DNA of 7,113 nucleotides from JAUUZT01 sp964654015 (GCA_964654015.1 CAZZHQ010000126.1:1-7113); one strand, 5' to 3'; shown: positions 1 to 6,384, numbered from the stretch's first letter. Notes: generated from the letters alone by a model not told the origin. Translations and numbers: made by a program.

Positions 1-294
1 TGCTATCCCATTTGCGGCTAGAATCTCGGGCACTATGGCTTCAGTCTCGGGTTGACCGCATAGACCTTCAAAAATATTGAACACCAGGTCGGTACGGAGT
101 GTTCCCAGTATCTTTTCAACCCGCTCTAATGGTGGCGCCAGGGGAACGCGAACGACGTTGCAGTCGAGCTTAAGCAAAGCCTGATGCACTGCTGCCACGG
201 CCTCAAGCACACCAAGCACCGCTTTTTCTTCACCGACGGCGTCATAATGTGAATGATATGGCTTGTTATAAACTATAGCTACGCTCGTACGCAT
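1..294 (-). CDS. Second D-Ala-D-Ala-ligase-like ATP-grasp protein, N-terminal 98 codons (cut by window edge)
   Basis: An open frame starts with ATG at 294 and runs off the window at position 1 without a stop. The visible part is the N-terminal (pre-ATP-grasp) domain of a Ddl-like ligase. It opens with a beta strand, MRTSVAIVYNKPYH, has an amphipathic helix in the middle, and carries the motif DLVFNIFEG at about residues 71-79, closely matching FVFNIAEG in the preceding gene. The start overlaps the end of that gene by 16 bases, and only a weak Shine-Dalgarno (AGGT at 304-301) precedes it, so translational coupling is likely. The first domain lacks the GG-x-S-x-E opening typical of true D-Ala-D-Ala ligases. 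The catalytic ATP-grasp and C-terminal domains lie outside the window, so activity cannot be judged. By inference it joins an amino acid or small peptide to another, in the same pathway as its two upstream neighbours. Confidence 0.85.
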   Translation of the reverse strand, partial: MRTSVAIVYNKPYHSHYDAVGEEKAVLGVLEAVAAVHQALLKLDCNVVRVPLAPPLERVEKILGTLRTDLVFNIFEGLCGQPETEAIVPEILAANGIA

Positions 295-1283
295 TGCGGA
301 TACCTGCTAAGCGCAGCGTTAAGCACGCTGGCGGTAAGTTTTTCATGAGTCCAGCCCATAGTCTTGGTCATAATAACGAGGTCGCTATGGTTACCCAGCC
401 CTGGTAGAGGGTTTATTTCTAAAAAGTAGGGTATTCCCTTATGGTTAACTCTGAAGTCCAGCCGGGCAAAATCCCGACACCCCAGCGCCCGGAAAACATT
501 AAGGCCGGAAGCTTCTAAACTGTGCAACACCTCCGGCTCAAGGCGAGCCGGGCACTCATATTTAACCAGCTCCAGATAGTCGCGTTTAACCTCAATCGAG
601 TAGACAAAGTGGCCATTATTTCTTTTGGGAAGTATGCGCATCACACCAATCACTATAGATGGAGAGTTGCCTATGATTCCCATGGTAACCTCATCACCGA
701 TGATGAATTCCTCCATCATTACCGGCTGCTGGTAGCTCTCCAGTAGTCTATCTATAGTCTCAACCGCTTGTGCTGGACTGTCTACCACGGAACTGAGGCG
801 AATCCCTTTACTTGAGCCTTCATAGGCTGGCTTAATAATAGCTGGGAAAGGAAAACCGCAAGCAACCATCTGGCGAGCTTCTTGGCTGTTAGTTATCACA
901 CACCACTGCGGGGTTTGCACCCCTGCCGTTTCCACTATCTTTTTAGCCAGGGGTTTGTCCAGACATATGGCAAGGCACTCCGGGTCTGAACCGGAATAGG
1001 GTATGTCTAGCATTTCCAGGACTGAAGGCACCTGTGCTTCCCGGTTACGATAGGTGCCCCTCCCTTCGGCGATGTTAAAAACAAAATCCACCTTTTCACC
1101 AAGAATTTTGTCCAGGAACTCCCTGCCACCCCCAAGCTGGATTACCTCGTGGCCGTTAGCTTCCAGTGAGTTGCTGATTAGCTCTATAGTTTCCAAAGAA
1201 TCATATTCCTCAAAGGCGTCATCGCAGCCAGCTTGCTCAAGCGGCATTGTTTCTTTAAGATCATATGACAACCCTATCCGCAT
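279..1283 (-). CDS. D-Ala-D-Ala-ligase-like ATP-grasp enzyme
   Basis: A 334-aa protein of normal length for the D-alanine-D-alanine ligase family, which forms an amide bond through an acyl-phosphate made with ATP. Visible landmarks are NIAEG (70-74), PYSGSDPE (95-102) followed by CLDK (107-110), the ATP-loop KPAYEGSSKG (151-160), EEF (191-193), the metal-site stretch ARLDFR (273-278) and EINPLPGL (289-296). Those motifs support a working ATP-grasp fold. Two features argue against a plain cell-wall Ddl. The N terminus lacks the usual GG-x-S-x-E motif. The omega-loop reads EVKR (231-234), where DdlB has EAKY with the substrate-side tyrosine. The ATG at 1283 has a strong Shine-Dalgarno, AGGAGGA, at 1297-1291 with 7 bases of spacing. 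It lies 59 bases after the aminomutase gene and overlaps the next ligase by 16 bases. The substrate is unknown; beta-lysine or a derivative is a guess from context. Confidence 0.9.
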   Translation of the reverse strand: MRIGLSYDLKETMPLEQAGCDDAFEEYDSLETIELISNSLEANGHEVIQLGGGREFLDKILGEKVDFVFNIAEGRGTYRNREAQVPSVLEMLDIPYSGSDPECLAICLDKPLAKKIVETAGVQTPQWCVITNSQEARQMVACGFPFPAIIKPAYEGSSKGIRLSSVVDSPAQAVETIDRLLESYQQPVMMEEFIIGDEVTMGIIGNSPSIVIGVMRILPKRNNGHFVYSIEVKRDYLELVKYECPARLEPEVLHSLEASGLNVFRALGCRDFARLDFRVNHKGIPYFLEINPLPGLGNHSDLVIMTKTMGWTHEKLTASVLNAALSRYPQCVRA

Positions 1284-1342
1284 CTCAGTTTCCTCCTAAC
1301 CTAAATTGTAACCGGTAACCTTAGCTAAATTCACAGTCCATA

Positions 1343-2653
1343 TTACTGTTTGGATGCCATGCTTAGATAGACAGGCTGCTCAGAAGCACTTTTCACGGGA
1401 TTACGGTAGTGGAATATACGGCCCTCGTAGTTCTTAAGTACCACTTCGTCTTCAGTCTGCGCCAGGATGTAATTTGGCCGTAGCGGGACCTTACCTCCGC
1501 CTTCAGATAAGTCGACCACAAAGGTGGGTATAGCTAATCCAGATGTGTGCCCTTGCATCCCTTCAATTATCTTTATACCAGCCTCTACCGGCGTACGCAG
1601 GTGCTCAGTACCCTGCACTTCATCACACTGAAAGAGATAGTAAGGACGCACTTTTATCTTGAGAACCCCGTGACACAGCTGCAGCTGTGCCTCAACGGAA
1701 TCGTTTACGCCACGCAGCAGAACAGACTGGTTATTCACCGGGACGCCACTCCGCAGCAGGCGGTCACATGCCTGTGCAGCCTCCAGGGTAATTTCCCGGA
1801 CATGGTTAAAATGGGTATTAAGCCATATTGGCCCATAGTTGACCAGCATGGCACAGAGTTCATGGTCTATGCGCTGCGGCAGCACTACCGGAAACCTGGT
1901 GCCGATACGGATAATTTCGACGTGTCTTATTTCCTTTAATCCGGAGATAATCTCTTCCAGGCGACTTGTAGACAGTACTAGAGGGTCTCCGCCAGAGATA
2001 ATGACATCCCTGATGGACTCGTGCTGGCGTATATAATCAAGCATGGCTTCAATTTCAGCTGGAGTGCGTACCCAAACACCGCTTTGCCATTCTCTCTTAC
2101 GAGTGCAATGCCGGCACAGCATGGGGCACATGTTGGTCACTACCATAAGTACCCGGTCGGGGTAGCGATGTACGAGTCCGGGAACCACGGCATGTTCTTC
2201 CTCGGCCAATGGATCTTCCGCACCCACCAAACTCATAGTCATTTCTGAGATGGAAGGTACCGCCTGTTTCCTTATCGGGTCATCAGGGTTATCCGGATTG
2301 ATTAGTGACAGGTAATGGGGCGTTATTGAGAGGGGATAGCGCATGGTAACCAGTCTGAGTTGTGCTTGCTCTTCAGGCGATAAGGGGATGAATCTAGCTA
2401 CTTGCTCGATACTGGTAATTCTATTACGGAACTGCCATTTCCAATTGTTCCAGATACTGTCTGGAATAACTCCGTAAAATCTATCTCTGTTGGTGGACGT
2501 TTTACCTGGAGGATCTTCTTCAAGATTACCAGAGGTATTAAGTTCACCAGGAGGTTCCTCTTCTACTTCATTATTATTACTACAGATTTCTACGTAGCAC
2601 TTTCCTGATTTATTTATGAATCGGCTTTTAGGTTTTACCGATATTGTTTTCAC
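1343..2653 (-). CDS. kamA: Lysine 2,3-aminomutase (KamA/AblA family radical SAM enzyme)
   Basis: This 436-aa cytosolic enzyme is expected to convert L-lysine to L-beta-lysine using SAM, a 4Fe-4S cluster and PLP. The cluster motif CPMLCRHC (C176, C180, C183) has the C-x3-C-x2-C spacing of radical SAM proteins. SGGDPL (220-225) belongs to the SAM site, and GGGK gives the PLP lysine K388. D344 (in FQCD) and D381 (in VVDLSEGGGK) sit 37 residues apart, like D293 and D330 of clostridial lysine 2,3-aminomutase. Glutamate 2,3-aminomutases carry Lys and Asn there, so lysine is the favoured substrate. The zinc site of the clostridial enzyme is absent: VNDS (S319) replaces VNDC and there is no C-terminal cysteine cluster. 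Residues 26-55 form an acidic, Pro-rich insert with an imperfect repeat (EEEPPGE, EEDPPGK). The start is GTG with AGGAG at 2668-2664. It heads an operon with two ATP-grasp ligases. No ablB acetyltransferase is visible. Confidence 0.92.
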   Translation of the reverse strand: MKTISVKPKSRFINKSGKCYVEICSNNNEVEEEPPGELNTSGNLEEDPPGKTSTNRDRFYGVIPDSIWNNWKWQFRNRITSIEQVARFIPLSPEEQAQLRLVTMRYPLSITPHYLSLINPDNPDDPIRKQAVPSISEMTMSLVGAEDPLAEEEHAVVPGLVHRYPDRVLMVVTNMCPMLCRHCTRKREWQSGVWVRTPAEIEAMLDYIRQHESIRDVIISGGDPLVLSTSRLEEIISGLKEIRHVEIIRIGTRFPVVLPQRIDHELCAMLVNYGPIWLNTHFNHVREITLEAAQACDRLLRSGVPVNNQSVLLRGVNDSVEAQLQLCHGVLKIKVRPYYLFQCDEVQGTEHLRTPVEAGIKIIEGMQGHTSGLAIPTFVVDLSEGGGKVPLRPNYILAQTEDEVVLKNYEGRIFHYRNPVKSASEQPVYLSMASKQ

Positions 2654-2776
2654 TTTACCCTTTCTCCTACGAGTTATATAGTAATATTAGAGTCAACGGT
2701 TTTTTTATTGTTTTCTTGAAGTTTTCCTTTTCTGTCTCCTTCCGTCCCTTCGATTCTTGATATATAGTAGAACTTG

Positions 2777-2805
2777 TTGTCCTCACTGATTATTCATGTT
2801 ATAAT
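2777..2805 (+). promoter_or_regulatory. Sigma70-type promoter for the regulator-transporter operon
   Basis: TTGTCC (2777-2782) is followed after 17 bases by a perfect TATAAT (2800-2805). The start of transcription would be near 2812, about 110 bases before the TTG start of the winged-helix gene. The -35 box matches consensus at 4 of 6 positions. The promoter faces, and its transcript would cross, the minus-strand kamA promoter. Confidence 0.6.
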
Positions 2806-2833
2806 AAACATAATTTATTATTCATAACATAAT
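2789..2833. promoter_or_regulatory. Candidate operator: two 17-bp direct repeats with a nested interrupted palindrome
   Basis: ATTATTCATGTTATAAT (2789-2805) and ATTATTCATAACATAAT (2817-2833) agree at 14 of 17 positions and start 28 bases apart. The differing triplets, GTT and AAC, are reverse complements. An interrupted palindrome overlies them: ATGTTATAATAAA (2796-2808) pairs with TTTATTATTCATAACAT (2814-2830), allowing a 4-base gap. Its core, ATAATAAA (2801-2808) and TTTATTAT (2814-2821), is exact. The array contains the plus-strand -10 box, touches the minus-strand -10 box and spans both predicted start sites. Binding here could control both operons, and the wHTH protein encoded at 2922 is the obvious candidate binder. 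The region is very AT-rich, which raises the chance of accidental symmetry. Confidence 0.45.
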
Positions 2834-2859
2834 TATACCCTATCTATTGGGGTTGTCAA
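2832..2859 (-). promoter_or_regulatory. Consensus sigma70-type promoter for the kamA operon
   Basis: Read on the minus strand, TTGACA (2859-2854) is followed after 16 bases by TATAAT (2837-2832). Both boxes match the housekeeping consensus at all six positions. The expected transcript start is near 2825, which gives kamA an untranslated leader of about 170 bases. That leader is purine-rich and shows no lysine riboswitch or T-box landmarks that I can recognise. Confidence 0.75.
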
Positions 2860-2862
2860 TAG
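2844..2862. repeat. Short inverted repeat across the kamA -35 box
   Basis: CTATTG (2844-2849) and CAATAG (2857-2862) are exact reverse complements separated by 7 bases. The right half overlaps the TTGACA box of the minus-strand promoter. It could be a second operator or chance. Confidence 0.3.
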
Positions 2863-2907
2863 GTTTTAGTAATATTTTCTTGTTAGCCATGGAAAGTTAA
2901 ATTTAAA

Positions 2908-2916
2908 AAGGAGGTG
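2908..2916 (+). promoter_or_regulatory. Strong Shine-Dalgarno that fixes a TTG start
   Basis: AAGGAGGTG at 2908-2916 is close to ideal and places AGGAGG 7 bases before TTG at 2922. This supports TTG as the initiation codon of the winged-helix gene; no ATG is better placed. Confidence 0.8.
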
Positions 2917-2921
2917 TAATT

Positions 2922-3227
2922 TTGCCGGGATGGAAGTTCGTTACCAATCACGCTCTGATACTCTGCCAGGTTGCGCAGCACCCACGGATTACCGCAAGGG
3001 ATATCTCGACGACGATAGGCATCACCGAGAAAGCGACACGGAAAATAATCACCGATCTTGAAATTGATGGCTATGTAACCAAGAAAAAAGAAGGCCGACG
3101 CCTGAAGTATCGGGTCGATCCCGAGTTACCTCTTCGTGCTGAGACGCAGCTGGATAAAGCTGTCGGTGACTTGCTGGGAGTTCTTGGCTGGAAACCCAGG
3201 AAAAGGCGGAAATTAAGCCAAGAGTAA
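2922..3227 (+). CDS. Small winged helix-turn-helix transcriptional regulator
   Basis: A 101-aa protein with one DNA-binding domain and no ligand domain. Helices at about residues 8-20 and 24-46 (ITARDISTTIGITEKATRKI) form the helix-turn-helix. The following DGYVTKKKEGRRLKYRV (49-65) is a typical beta-hairpin wing of the MarR/ArsR/IclR type. The tail after residue 72 is a short helix, possibly for dimer formation, ending in a basic patch KPRKRRK (91-97). Translation starts at TTG with an AAGGAGGTG Shine-Dalgarno. It is the first gene of the plus-strand unit with the transporter and stress protein, and it lies beside a repeat-rich divergent promoter region. Autoregulation and control of the kamA operon are therefore plausible, but this is inferred from position only. 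No cysteines or histidines suggest a metal sensor site, and the effector, if any, is unknown. Confidence 0.85.
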   Translation: MPGWKFVTNHALILCQVAQHPRITARDISTTIGITEKATRKIITDLEIDGYVTKKKEGRRLKYRVDPELPLRAETQLDKAVGDLLGVLGWKPRKRRKLSQE

Positions 3228-3277
3228 GAGAACGTCGATTTGAGAATTTCAGCAAAACATTTTTATATGATCTACCT

Positions 3278-3319
3278 ATGGTACTCCGTATGGTAGAAAA
3301 GGCAGACAAGTTCACGTGA
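3278..3319 (+). other. Possible 13-codon leader ORF overlapping the transporter start
   Basis: ATG at 3278 opens a short frame reading MVLRMVEKADKFT that stops with TGA at 3317-3319. The stop overlaps the GTG start of the transporter in a GTGA arrangement typical of translational coupling. The transporter itself has no well-placed Shine-Dalgarno (AAGG at 3299-3302 is 13 bases away). The ATG at 3278 also lacks a Shine-Dalgarno, so this may be incidental. The same frame is open back to 3170 and reads protein-like from about 3230, but has no ATG, GTG or TTG before 3278. Confidence 0.25.
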
Positions 3320-5376
3320 ACCTGATATCATTGCTCAGACCTAAGCCCACTATTTCAGACAAAGACATAGCCAACGGGTTACGCTGGTTTACCTGGGAAG
3401 GCACCGCCGCTCTGGGTTTCTTCAGTATTACCACCAGTGGCTTCTTAGCCGCGTTTGCCCTGGCGTTGGGCGCCAATAACCTCCAGATTGGTATTCTGGC
3501 AGCACTGCCCTTCATAATGCAGGCACTGCAGCTGCCATCTATATGGCTCGTCGAGAAATTCAGGAAGCGTAAAGCTATTGCCCTGATTACCTGGTTTCCA
3601 GCACAGATGCTGTGGTTTCCCATGGCATTAATCCCATTTTTCATTGGAGTTCCAAGTAGCAGTGCTATCACTTTGCTCCTTGTATTAATGACTTTCCGTG
3701 GTCTACTGACCGCCATCAGTAACTGCAGCTGGAATGGCTGGATTCGCGATCTAATACCTCAAACAACTTTAGGGCGAATCTTCTCTAAGCGATTAGCCAT
3801 GGCTACTGTAGCAAGTGTAATATTCAGCTTGGGGGCAGCCTTCTTTGTAGACTATTGGCGCAGTCAAGTACAGGGCGAGAGCGTTATCCTGGGTTACAGC
3901 TATGTTCTTCTCTTCGGTGCGTTATTCCTTGGTATGGCTAGCCCTGTGTTCATGGCACTGATGCCGGAACCGGCCATGCAAACTATACCCGGGCTACAAC
4001 CCTCCGTAGGGGAGAGACTCACCGCACCGGTACGCGACCGAAATTTCAGACATCTACTGCAATTCTTATTTTCCTGGGGCTTTGCGTCAAACCTGGCTAT
4101 TCCTTTTTTTGCCGTCTACATGCTGAAGCGATTAGGATTACCTCTCAGCTGGGTTATTGGACTCAGCATCTTGAGTCAGCTTTTCAACATATTCTTTCTG
4201 CGGGTGTGGGGGCGTTTTGTTGACCGATTTGGCAACAAGGCAGTGCTATCACTTTGTGCTTCTCTATACCTGTTGGTTATCATGGGTTGGATATTTACCA
4301 CCATGCCAGAACGATACTTTCTGACCATACCCCTCCTTCTGGTCTTACATGTATTTGCTGGCATTGCCAATGCCGGAGTTACCCTTACTGTAGGCACTAT
4401 CGGTTTGAAATTGTCGCCGAAAGGAGAATCAACGACTTATCTGGCGGGAGCATCACTAGCGACCAATCTTGGCGCCGGGCTGGGGCCACTGGTTGGTGGT
4501 CTAATGGCAGATTATTTCAGCACACGCCAGCTTGACCTGACATTTACCTGGACGAGCCCGCTCAGTCATATCCAGCTTCCGGCTCTTAGTATCATCGGAT
4601 TTGACTTCCTCTTTGGGATTGCTTTCATAGTGGGTGCGGTTACAATTGGTATTCTGGCTACCATTCGAGAAGAAGGTGAAGTGAGCCGCGAAGTAATTCT
4701 TGGTTCGCTCTTTTCCCCAACAAGGGAACTGTCTCGCCCCATGAGTTCGGTGCCAGCGTATAATCTGCTCGCTAACTTTCCTTTTGGCTTTTTGAAACGA
4801 GTACCGGTCCCAGGAATCGATGTAGCTTTAGGTGTCACTGCTTATCAGATAGCAGAAATGGCCAGAGTAGCTACCCTGGCTGCCGTCAGTGGTAAAAGGG
4901 TTACCAGAAAACTAACCAAAGCTTTGGAGAACGGTTTGGTTGGTATATGGAAGGATAAGGATAGACAAAATGTGGAGACGTATGGTGTTGAGATTGCGCG
5001 TCAGGCGTCACGTGGTGCGGTGCACGCTGCTGATGGTACAACTTTGGCAGTCGAGAAACTGGTCATTCCGATAACAAAGGAGGTGGTGAAGATTGCCGGT
5101 CAAGCCGGTGTGAATTCTAGCAACGGTATCTTAGGGGCTAGTCAGGGTATAATCCAGGGAGCATTTGAAGCGGGAGCGGATCTGGGGTTGATTACAAAGC
5201 GGACGCTGGAAGCAGCTAGAAAAGCAGCGGCACAGTCAGGGTTATCTGAAAGAGAGGCTTTAGCTAAGGCGACCGAGGGTATCCTCGAAGCGGCGGCAGC
5301 TCTAGGAGCAGATGCTCTTGCCCAAGTAAAAGAAGCCTTGCCAAAAGACACTGAACAGCCGGAGCATAATACGTAA
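3316..5376 (+). CDS. Major facilitator superfamily transporter with long soluble C-terminal extension
   Basis: A 686-aa inner-membrane protein. Residues 28-450 hold about twelve hydrophobic segments (roughly 28-50, 57-77, 88-110, 115-136, 162-180, 190-216, 249-271, 276-297, 308-328, 334-358, 374-400, 425-449). The loop GRFVDRFGNKAVL (299-311) matches the MFS signature G-x3-D-R-x-G-x-K/R, so the fold call is firm, while the substrate is unknown. From about 451 to the end, some 235 residues are soluble, Ala-rich and mostly helical. They include a 44-residue repeat in which Q610-L631 aligns with E654-L675 (G, GAD, K and L in register), and possibly a weaker copy near G567. Ordinary MFS proteins are about 400-450 aa, so this tail is unusual. 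The start is GTG at 3316; no other in-frame start exists before the upstream stop at 3268. It follows the wHTH gene by 88 bases and precedes usp by 75. Confidence 0.88.
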   Translation: MNLISLLRPKPTISDKDIANGLRWFTWEGTAALGFFSITTSGFLAAFALALGANNLQIGILAALPFIMQALQLPSIWLVEKFRKRKAIALITWFPAQMLWFPMALIPFFIGVPSSSAITLLLVLMTFRGLLTAISNCSWNGWIRDLIPQTTLGRIFSKRLAMATVASVIFSLGAAFFVDYWRSQVQGESVILGYSYVLLFGALFLGMASPVFMALMPEPAMQTIPGLQPSVGERLTAPVRDRNFRHLLQFLFSWGFASNLAIPFFAVYMLKRLGLPLSWVIGLSILSQLFNIFFLRVWGRFVDRFGNKAVLSLCASLYLLVIMGWIFTTMPERYFLTIPLLLVLHVFAGIANAGVTLTVGTIGLKLSPKGESTTYLAGASLATNLGAGLGPLVGGLMADYFSTRQLDLTFTWTSPLSHIQLPALSIIGFDFLFGIAFIVGAVTIGILATIREEGEVSREVILGSLFSPTRELSRPMSSVPAYNLLANFPFGFLKRVPVPGIDVALGVTAYQIAEMARVATLAAVSGKRVTRKLTKALENGLVGIWKDKDRQNVETYGVEIARQASRGAVHAADGTTLAVEKLVIPITKEVVKIAGQAGVNSSNGILGASQGIIQGAFEAGADLGLITKRTLEAARKAAAQSGLSEREALAKATEGILEAAAALGADALAQVKEALPKDTEQPEHNT

Positions 5377-5451
5377 TCTAATACCCAAATATTAATATGT
5401 AGACTATACCAAGGATATTGGAAACGCAAAAACAGGATAAGGAGGGGGAAG

Positions 5452-6384
5452 ATGAAAGTTATTCTTGTTGTTGATGGCTCATCATATTCTAACATGGCAA
5501 CCGAGATGGTAACGGCACTTCGGCTTCCCGCAAAAACAGAAGTCACCGTAATGACTGTAGTGCCCGAGCACACGTTTTTAGGTGGCATTACCTTTGCCAA
5601 ATTAAGAGGTTCATCGCCAAAGAAAGAAGTACAGCAGCAGAAGGCACTGGAGTTACTCCGGCAACCGGTTGAAGTGCTCAGTGCCAGCAAGCTCAAGGTG
5701 CAGAGCCTGGTTCGCTGGGGAAATCCAGCAGAAGAAATATTAAAGGTAAGCGATGAAAGTGGTGCCTCTCTCGTGATAATGGGAGCTAAGGGGCTGACTG
5801 ACCCGCTTCCGTTTCATCTGGGGAGCGTGTCACTGACAATCATGAAATATGCAAAAGCCAGCGTACTGCTGGTACGGCACACAATGGAAATCCCCAAGCC
5901 GGTATCACTATTTAAAAAGAAGACGGCCATAAAGCGGATTCTATTAGCTACCGACGGCTCAAAAAACTCGGAAATGGTTACTGATTTTTTAATAAACCTT
6001 CCCTTACCAACGAATTGTGAAGTTATTGTGGTAACGGCTCTGCAATCTCACCTATCTGCCTGGATAAAAACGCCAACGCTGGATTTCCAGACCAATCAGG
6101 AGCTACTTGCCAGGTTGCAAGCGGCCGAAGAGAGTGAAGCCCGTCGGATAATCGCCAAAAGTGAAACACGATTTCTGATGAAAGGTTATAAAAGTGCGTC
6201 TGTGGTGTTAAGAGGTGGCGCGGCTGAGTCTATATTGGCGGCTGCGAAGGAATATAAACCAGATATCGTTGCCCTGGGAAGCAGGGGGCTGAGCGGAATC
6301 GAGCTCTTTTTCTTGGGAAGCGTCGCCGAAAGGGTAGCCAGATACGCTAACTGCTCGGTACTTATCGGCCGTCCCCTTAAATAG
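5452..6384 (+). CDS. Tandem universal stress protein (two UspA domains)
   Basis: A 310-aa cytosolic protein made of two Usp domains, about residues 1-142 and 160-307, joined by a short basic linker. Each begins with the strand and loop typical of the family (KVILVVDGS and KRILLATDGS). Each keeps the nucleotide-binding signature G-x2-G-x9-G-S: G111-S125 (GAKG...GS) and G276-S290 (GSRG...GS). Both halves are therefore of the ATP-binding type, unlike some tandem Usp proteins in which one half has decayed. Known members bind ATP and modulate stress survival or partner proteins; a partner here is not known. The ATG at 5452 has AAGGAGG at 5439-5445, 6 bases upstream. It lies 75 bases after the transporter gene and probably shares its transcript, so it may act as a nucleotide-sensing partner of the transporter's soluble tail, which is inference. 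Confidence 0.93.
   Translation: MKVILVVDGSSYSNMATEMVTALRLPAKTEVTVMTVVPEHTFLGGITFAKLRGSSPKKEVQQQKALELLRQPVEVLSASKLKVQSLVRWGNPAEEILKVSDESGASLVIMGAKGLTDPLPFHLGSVSLTIMKYAKASVLLVRHTMEIPKPVSLFKKKTAIKRILLATDGSKNSEMVTDFLINLPLPTNCEVIVVTALQSHLSAWIKTPTLDFQTNQELLARLQAAEESEARRIIAKSETRFLMKGYKSASVVLRGGAAESILAAAKEYKPDIVALGSRGLSGIELFFLGSVAERVARYANCSVLIGRPLK

Noticed and set aside
1308..1320. GTAACCGGTAACC repeat between kamA and the first ligase gene
   Set aside because: It is too short to tell from chance and lies just upstream of a ribosome site with no other signal nearby.
1547..1939. 130-codon plus-strand frame opposite the aminomutase
   Set aside because: It is antisense to highly conserved radical SAM enzyme sequence and shows no family features.
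2691..2696. TTGACT on the minus strand as a second kamA promoter
   Set aside because: The TATATA that follows is only 10 bases away, and nothing resembling a -10 box lies at 16-18 bases.
2654..2825. Lysine riboswitch or T-box in the 170-base kamA leader
   Set aside because: The length would suit a lysine riboswitch, but the leader is AT- and purine-rich and I can find neither the conserved L-box core segments nor a T-box sequence nor a terminator-antiterminator pair.
3312..3716. 134-codon minus-strand frame under the start of the transporter gene
   Set aside because: It lies wholly opposite the MFS coding sequence, has a low-complexity composition and no recognisable domain. The plus-strand protein has clear membrane spans over the same bases.
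5142..5696. 184-codon minus-strand frame across the transporter end and usp start
   Set aside because: It is antisense to two well-supported genes, rich in Ala, Ser and Pro as expected of a shadow frame, and resembles no family.
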